Origin: JAPYTY01 sp036338435
Lineage (GTDB): Bacteria > Acidobacteriota > UBA6911 > RPQK01 > JADFOI01
Direction: 5' to 3'
Assembly (NCBI GenBank): GCA_036338435.1
Contig: JAYZCG010000042.1
Span: 1 to 19,412 of the forward strand
Length of the DNA: 19,412 bases
Numbering within the stretch: the stretch's first letter is position 1; the number at the start of each line of letters is the position of its first letter. Made by a program: the position numbers and the translations under genes. The notes under the pieces were generated by a model. That model searched no databases. It was not told the DNA's origin and saw only the letters and a program-made list of their open reading frames with translations. Shown piece after piece: positions 15,206-19,412 of the stretch.

Positions 15206-17002
15206 TTACCGCGGGGAAACCACTATCCTTCGATAGGGCTCCCTTCCCCGACTTTCCGAGTAGAGTCCATGTCCTTGAATCAATTCATGTTGTAGGCGTC
15301 GAATATAGGCATTTTGAGCTGATAGTTCAGTGGGCTCGACGTTTCGTTGGACACGAATCACTGCGTCCTCTGCTTCTTGAATTGCAAAGCTATAATCCTG
15401 TCCATAGTTCTCTTCAAGCTGAAGATGCTCACGGAAGTATCCCCTCAGAAAATTCTTAATCTGTGTCAGCGTATTACTCTTGATGGTAAAGAACTCCACC
15501 CCATTATCAAGCACTTCCTGTAGCTTTTTGGGTTGACGCTTTCTTGGGGCTTTGAGACTAAGAACGACATTGGCATGAATTGGTTGATCACTCAAACGTG
15601 CTGGCACAGCCAATTCACGGATTGCCCTGTCTAATCTAGCTCTACTGACACCTACCGGATAGATGCATGCCACCACTGTGCTCTCCTGGAGATCAATTTC
15701 CTGCTTTTTCGGTTTAGTGCTGGAATCCTTTGTTAAAGACTTTTCATAGTGTGAATTAGGAGAACCCTTACAGATTTGAACACTCCCATCAGAATCTCGA
15801 ACACGAACTTCCGGATGAAAGGGAGCGTCTGCCAGGAATCGATCAACCACATTAGCACAATCTCTATAGATGGCTAGCCGGTCACGACGTTGAATTTCAA
15901 CAAGGTTGTCAAATGTCGGTGGAGCCTTGCGCTCCAGAACAGTTTTTTGTGTTCCTCGCCGTCGAGCTTCCTCATCAGACAAAGTCACCGCCTGGATTCC
16001 CCCAAGCAGATCCGAAAGAGTTGGATTTATAATAAGATTGTCCAGAGTGACCCCATGGGCAGTCGCTATCAACTGTACTCCCCGCTCAGCAATTGTTCTG
16101 GCCGCCAGAGCTTCTTCTAAAGTTCCGATTTCATCAATCACGATGACCTCTGGCATGTGATTTTCAACGGCCTCTATCATGACCCGATGCTGTAGTTCGG
16201 GCGATACAACTTGCATCCTACGCGCCAAACCAATCCCCGGATGCGGAACATCTCCATCCCCAGCAATCTCATTGGATGTGTCCACTACTACGACTCTCTT
16301 ATCCAAGTCATCAGCAAGCACACGGGCAGCTTCTCTCAGCAAAGTTGTCTTCCCAACGCCTGGAGGACCCAAAAGCAGAAGACTTTCATTCGTTTCAATG
16401 ACATCTCGGATAATATCGACCGTTCCCGTAACAGCACGACCCACCCGGCAGGTAAGTCCAACAATTTCTTGTAGTCGATTCCGGATTGCACTGATGCGAT
16501 GCAACGTACGCTCGATACCAGCACGGTTGTCACCTGTGAAAACGCCAACTTGGCTAATTACATCATTGAGATCCTGCCGAGTGACCCCCACCATAGCAAG
16601 GTAGACCACCCTACTAAAGAATCGTGCTTCGGGCTTTCGTCCGAGATCGAGCACAACTTCCATCAACTCCTCTAGATCAGGTTCCTGCTCCAGGGATTTG
16701 CGCATGTGAGAAGGTAGCACTCCCAAGAGCTGAAAAAGATCACTGTTGAACTCCTGGGACTCCTTCGTAGCGATCGCTTTCTTCCCCCGATCAGCGTTCT
16801 TCTCGCCTAGATTCCCGCAATGGAAAGAAGCGCACTGATACTGACCCGCGTCTTCCCCCGTCGTTGGCCATGTGATCGGATCCCCTTCGGAGATAATCTT
16901 CCCGCATCGAATACAAGCGCAGGGGAGGCGATCGGCCTGTGCCGTCCCCCTTGCTCCAAGCTCTCGAAGTTGTTCTTTAGTGTACTTTTGCTTTGCCTTC
17001 AA
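15206..17002 (-). CDS. Ycf45/SpoIIIAA-like AAA ATPase with R3H domain
   Basis: Protein of 598 aa if begun at TTG 17002. The ATPase core has Walker A GPPGVGKTT (212-220) and Walker B VIVIDEIG (286-293), as in the stage III sporulation AA/Ycf45 family of single-stranded nucleic acid-binding ATPases. The C-terminal R3H motif is R568-x3-H572 (RRLQHELI) followed by GREPYRRIVV. Ahead of the ATPase, C30-x2-C33 and C57-x4-C62 (CIRCGK, CASFHCG) look like a zinc-binding module. Role unknown; related proteins are proposed to bind nucleic acid. An ATG at 17074 in the same frame would add a hydrophobic stretch (residues LVRSCFLFAVFCII) and overlap the TPR start. I prefer the TTG, which has AGG about 10 nt upstream, before the conserved-looking KYTKEQLREL. 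Divergent from the TPR gene. Confidence 0.85.
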   Translation of the reverse strand: MKAKQKYTKEQLRELGARGTAQADRLPCACIRCGKIISEGDPITWPTTGEDAGQYQCASFHCGNLGEKNADRGKKAIATKESQEFNSDLFQLLGVLPSHMRKSLEQEPDLEELMEVVLDLGRKPEARFFSRVVYLAMVGVTRQDLNDVISQVGVFTGDNRAGIERTLHRISAIRNRLQEIVGLTCRVGRAVTGTVDIIRDVIETNESLLLLGPPGVGKTTLLREAARVLADDLDKRVVVVDTSNEIAGDGDVPHPGIGLARRMQVVSPELQHRVMIEAVENHMPEVIVIDEIGTLEEALAARTIAERGVQLIATAHGVTLDNLIINPTLSDLLGGIQAVTLSDEEARRRGTQKTVLERKAPPTFDNLVEIQRRDRLAIYRDCANVVDRFLADAPFHPEVRVRDSDGSVQICKGSPNSHYEKSLTKDSSTKPKKQEIDLQESTVVACIYPVGVSRARLDRAIRELAVPARLSDQPIHANVVLSLKAPRKRQPKKLQEVLDNGVEFFTIKSNTLTQIKNFLRGYFREHLQLEENYGQDYSFAIQEAEDAVIRVQRNVEPTELSAQNAYIRRLQHELIQGHGLYSESRGREPYRRIVVSPR

Positions 17003-17014
17003 TTCTATCTTTAC

Positions 17015-17027
17015 CTGTATAATACAG
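17015..17027. promoter_or_regulatory. palindromic -10 element, possible bidirectional promoter
   Basis: CTGTAT-A-ATACAG is a perfect 6-bp inverted repeat about a single A. It contains TATAAT on the + strand (17018-17023) and TATTAT on the - strand (17024-17019). The + element would start transcription near 17030 for the TPR gene; the - element near 17012 for the R3H ATPase gene. -35 boxes are weak (TTGCCT at 16993, spacing 19, on +). Confidence 0.45.
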
Positions 17028-17068
17028 AATACCGCAAATAAGAAGCAGGAACGAACAAGGAAGCTAAA

Positions 17069-18901
17069 ATGCATTGTCTCGCACTCTTAGTGATACTGCT
17101 AATGAGCCTCACGTTTAGCGCTGGTCAAACCGTGGGAGAGTATAAACAACAGGCTTCCCAGCTGGTGCGCCACTACAAGTGGGAGGAAGCCATCCAGCTT
17201 CTCAAGGCGGGCATCGACCGCTATCCAAATCAACCTGCGTTGCTGATTCGGTTGGGGACACTCCTGGTACGCTCTGGTCAGAGGAATCACGGCAAATATC
17301 TGTTAAAAAGGGCTTTAGAAATCCAGCCCGGCAATTCGGATGTGCTCCGCAGTATTGCCCATATAAAATTACGACAGGGGTCCTTATCCTCTGCGATTGA
17401 TTTGCTACAAGATTCGCTTATTCAAGATAACGGCGACGCTGAATCACATCACAGTTTAGCCCACTTCTTACTGGCCACGGAAGAGCCTGCAATGTCGCTT
17501 GAACATATCAAACAAACAATCAAGCTGAATCCTCTAGATCCAAGATTTCGTCGTCTCTATGCCTTTGTACTTGAGTCCCAGGGCCATCAAACGCAGGCGG
17601 AAGAACAACTGAAGATACTCTACACACTATCTCCCGAAGACCCTAAAGTCCTGTTCGAACTCAGTGAATATTGGCAAAGAGCTGCTACTCCCCTGCATTC
17701 CCAGGAATACTTAGAAATGGCCATTGCAATGGATCCAGAAAACCCCCTATACCACGACCGATTGGCCGCTCTTTATCGTGCGCTGGGGCAGGAAAATAAA
17801 TCCAAAATCGAAACACAAATCTCAAAAAACTTACAAGCGGCCTTCAGCCACTATATCCAGGCGCTGAGGTTATCGTTGCAAGGGGAAAAAAGAGAAGCCA
17901 TTGCAATCCTGGAAACCTTAGTTACGGAACATCCAGAGTTCATCACTGGCATGACACTTCTGGCAGATCTTTACCAGAAAATTGGCCAGCATAACCTCGC
18001 ACTGGATATCTACTTAGAAATTCTGGGACGAGCGCCGCTCCAAATCACAGCTCGGGAGGAGGCGGCTTGGATTTTGGTTCAGCAGGGTTTTTTGGATGCA
18101 GCCATGGACCTTCTGGCGGCCTCCGATTCTCCCACACTAAACCTAACTCTGATTCGGGCACATCAACAGATAAGCCAGGAAAATTGGGAAGAAGCTCTCC
18201 GTCTACTACGTCAAGTGGAAATCGAGAACCCTCTACATCCCAAACTCCTACAACTAATCAGTCACTGTCTTGATGCCCTTAAAAAAACAGACGAGGCGCT
18301 CGATCATCTGAACAAGGCCGCATCACTCAGCCCAGAAGATCGAACTATCTGGCATCAAATCATGGAGGTGAAGTACAACATTGCTGTAGACCTTTTGAAT
18401 GCGGGGAAGTTTCAAATGGCTCTGACGGTCTTTGAAAAATTAATCGAGGAAGATATACAGCCGGAATACCTTTTACGTATGGCCTATGCGCAACAACAGC
18501 TTGGGAATCTAGGTGGAGCAATCCGGCAATATCGAGCGGGATTGGAAGGTAACCCAACAGCGGATTGGGCACGTATCAACCTTGCTGCCAGCCTTTATCT
18601 TTTAGGGCAATACCGCAAAGCTGCTACCCAGTGGGAGATAATTCTGGCTCATTCAAAAAGTGCTGACCACTACTATCAATTAGGACTTTGCTATTTCCAT
18701 TTGCAACGCTTTCCAGAAGCCGAACGCGCATTGGCCAAGGCCGTGAAAATGGGGGATACACGCCCTGAAGTACTTTACAGCCTTGGGGCAAGCCAACTGA
18801 GACTTAATCGTGAAGATGAAGCATGGAACCTAATCCGACGCGCGGCGGCTGCCCAATACTCTCTAGCCCAAACGCTCCTGAGAAAAACTATCGACCGATA
18901 G
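17069..18901 (+). CDS. exported tetratricopeptide-repeat protein
   Basis: Protein of 610 aa. Residues 1-20 form a signal peptide ending near FSAGQ, so the protein is exported. Essentially all of the rest is built from about 14-15 TPR units (34-residue helix pairs with recurring W/L-G-Y, A and P positions), including QPGNSDVLRSIAHI, NPLDPRFRRLYAFV, DPENPLYHDRLAAL, SPEDRTIWHQIMEV and a C-terminal pair ending about residue 600. There is no enzymatic domain, so it is likely a scaffold or assembly factor in the periplasm or at the outer membrane; the partner is unknown. The ATG at 17069 has AAGGAAG 4-5 nt upstream, a good ribosome site. The 269 nt downstream hold nothing I can support except the promoter of the next gene. 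Confidence 0.9.
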   Translation: MHCLALLVILLMSLTFSAGQTVGEYKQQASQLVRHYKWEEAIQLLKAGIDRYPNQPALLIRLGTLLVRSGQRNHGKYLLKRALEIQPGNSDVLRSIAHIKLRQGSLSSAIDLLQDSLIQDNGDAESHHSLAHFLLATEEPAMSLEHIKQTIKLNPLDPRFRRLYAFVLESQGHQTQAEEQLKILYTLSPEDPKVLFELSEYWQRAATPLHSQEYLEMAIAMDPENPLYHDRLAALYRALGQENKSKIETQISKNLQAAFSHYIQALRLSLQGEKREAIAILETLVTEHPEFITGMTLLADLYQKIGQHNLALDIYLEILGRAPLQITAREEAAWILVQQGFLDAAMDLLAASDSPTLNLTLIRAHQQISQENWEEALRLLRQVEIENPLHPKLLQLISHCLDALKKTDEALDHLNKAASLSPEDRTIWHQIMEVKYNIAVDLLNAGKFQMALTVFEKLIEEDIQPEYLLRMAYAQQQLGNLGGAIRQYRAGLEGNPTADWARINLAASLYLLGQYRKAATQWEIILAHSKSADHYYQLGLCYFHLQRFPEAERALAKAVKMGDTRPEVLYSLGASQLRLNREDEAWNLIRRAAAAQYSLAQTLLRKTIDR

Positions 18902-19132
18902 AGGGCAAATCACCTATCCAGGATGGATCCAACCATATTCAATCAACTTCATCAATCTTATCCCTCATTATCCTTAGCTATCTCTTCTACAAACGTAAAT
19001 ACGAAATCCTGTTCGATGTAATATCCCTCTTTTCATTGACTGTGAAATCGTAGTCCCATTACAAAGCAGTATCACAACAGACTTTATACCTATAAAAAAT
19101 CCTATGCCTGCACTCAGTAACACGGACACCCA

Positions 19133-19161
19133 TTGACTCCCACCATTCCCCGGTCTAAGCT
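19133..19161 (+). promoter_or_regulatory. promoter of the antiporter gene, near-leaderless
   Basis: TTGACT (19133-19138), exactly 17 nt, TAAGCT (19156-19161). The -10 ends 9 nt before the ATG at 19171, predicting transcription from about 19168 and a 3-nt leader. No Shine-Dalgarno sequence is present. Confidence 0.5.
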
Positions 19162-19170
19162 GATTCATTC

Positions 19171-19412
19171 ATGCTATACAACATCGTGGCGACTGTGGGA
19201 ATTACTCTTCCGGCCCTTTATATGCGCTGGTTCCAAATCCATATCGATCCCAGAATCAACATGCTCATCTTCGGAGTGGGCATTCTGGGAGCCAGTTTCC
19301 TACTCTCCTGGGCAGCAGAAGTAGTTCAAATGGATGTTTCTAGAGGAATGGCACTGGCCATCTTGTCGTTGATAGCCGTTCTTCCAGAGTATGCTGTTGA
19401 TCTTTACTTTGC
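19171..19412 (+). CDS. Na+/Ca2+ exchanger-family (CaCA) antiporter, 5' part
   Basis: Open reading frame that runs off the window end; 80 residues are visible. The ATG at 19171 is the only start, since an in-frame TAA precedes it at 19156. Three hydrophobic segments are seen (about 1-17, 31-47, 58-72). The alpha-repeat signature of the cation/Ca2+ exchanger superfamily is recognisable: SWAAEVVQ (46-53, with E50) and LIAVLPEYAVDLYF (67-80, with E73), where acidic residues of the two helices coordinate the cation. The family moves Ca2+ (or another cation) against Na+ or H+ across the inner membrane. The second half is outside the window, so completeness cannot be judged. Confidence 0.82.
   Translation, partial: MLYNIVATVGITLPALYMRWFQIHIDPRINMLIFGVGILGASFLLSWAAEVVQMDVSRGMALAILSLIAVLPEYAVDLYF

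Noticed and set aside
15206..15230. Hairpin GGTTT/AAACC at the end of the R3H gene as a terminator
   Set aside because: Lies within the coding end and is not followed by a T-tract on either strand.
17015..17027. LexA/SOS box
   Set aside because: CTG and CAG ends are separated by 7 nt rather than 10, and neither neighbour is an SOS gene.
17003..17074. R3H ATPase starting at ATG 17074, sharing ATGCAT with the TPR start
   Set aside because: It would add a hydrophobic 24-residue stretch unlike a nucleic acid-binding ATPase, and the likely promoter (TATTAT at 17024-17019) lies inside it. TTG 17002 is preferred, though not proven.
18902..19132. Possible extra gene or RNA between the TPR and antiporter genes
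   Set aside because: Reading frames here are short, lack ribosome sites and show no recognisable protein. ATCCA-GGA-TGGAT near 18917-18930 is a small hairpin without a T-run.

Overview
The window carries an ordinary-looking chromosomal segment of a bacterium with a diderm-type peptidoglycan and lipoprotein gene set. Lineage is inferred only from the protein families present. The DUF4159 protein, the secreted PIG-L deacetylase with a CBM9-like tail, the radical SAM/SPASM protein with its CNEFDD motif and the Ycf45/R3H ATPase together resemble what I remember of Acidobacteriota gene content. I regard that assignment as tentative. Genes are tightly packed on both strands, mostly as singletons or pairs. 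No gap exceeds 300 bases, and I see no tRNA, rRNA, CRISPR array or insertion sequence.

Layout: a GspG-like putative lipoprotein (24-584) ends at a terminator facing ribA (635-1237, -). Upstream of ribA on the same strand lies a ZIP metal transporter (1346-2098, -) with its own terminator. A DUF4159 protein (2345-3085, +) converges on a secreted PIG-L deacetylase (3112-5340, -), which is preceded by a small membrane protein (5390-5656, -). A family-5 uracil-DNA glycosylase (5848-6528, +) converges on a radical SAM -> MOSC pair (8263-6685, -). Divergent from that pair is the putrescine pair aguB-aguA (8444-10445, +). Next come a small helical protein (10517-10819, -) and ilvB (10903-12633, -). 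Divergent from ilvB are murB-murA (12881-15138, +). A Ycf45-type R3H ATPase (15206-17002, -) is divergent from a secreted TPR protein (17069-18901, +). The start of a Na+/Ca2+ exchanger-type antiporter runs off the end (19171-19412, +).

Functionally the window covers riboflavin (ribA), polyamine (aguBA), branched-chain amino acid (ilvB) and peptidoglycan (murB, murA) synthesis, DNA repair (UDGb) and cation transport (ZIP, CaCA), plus several uncharacterised envelope or secreted proteins. The points most worth a second look are as follows. First, promoter-like -10 elements sit 9-10 nt before the start codons of at least four genes that lack a Shine-Dalgarno sequence, which suggests leaderless or near-leaderless transcripts. 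Second, short leader ORFs with good ribosome-binding sites end at or just before the starts of murB and udgB. Third, a palindromic -10 element lies between the R3H ATPase and TPR genes. Fourth, there is a radical SAM/SPASM-MOSC pair of unknown function. I did not find a clear multi-gene novel defence or secretion system.
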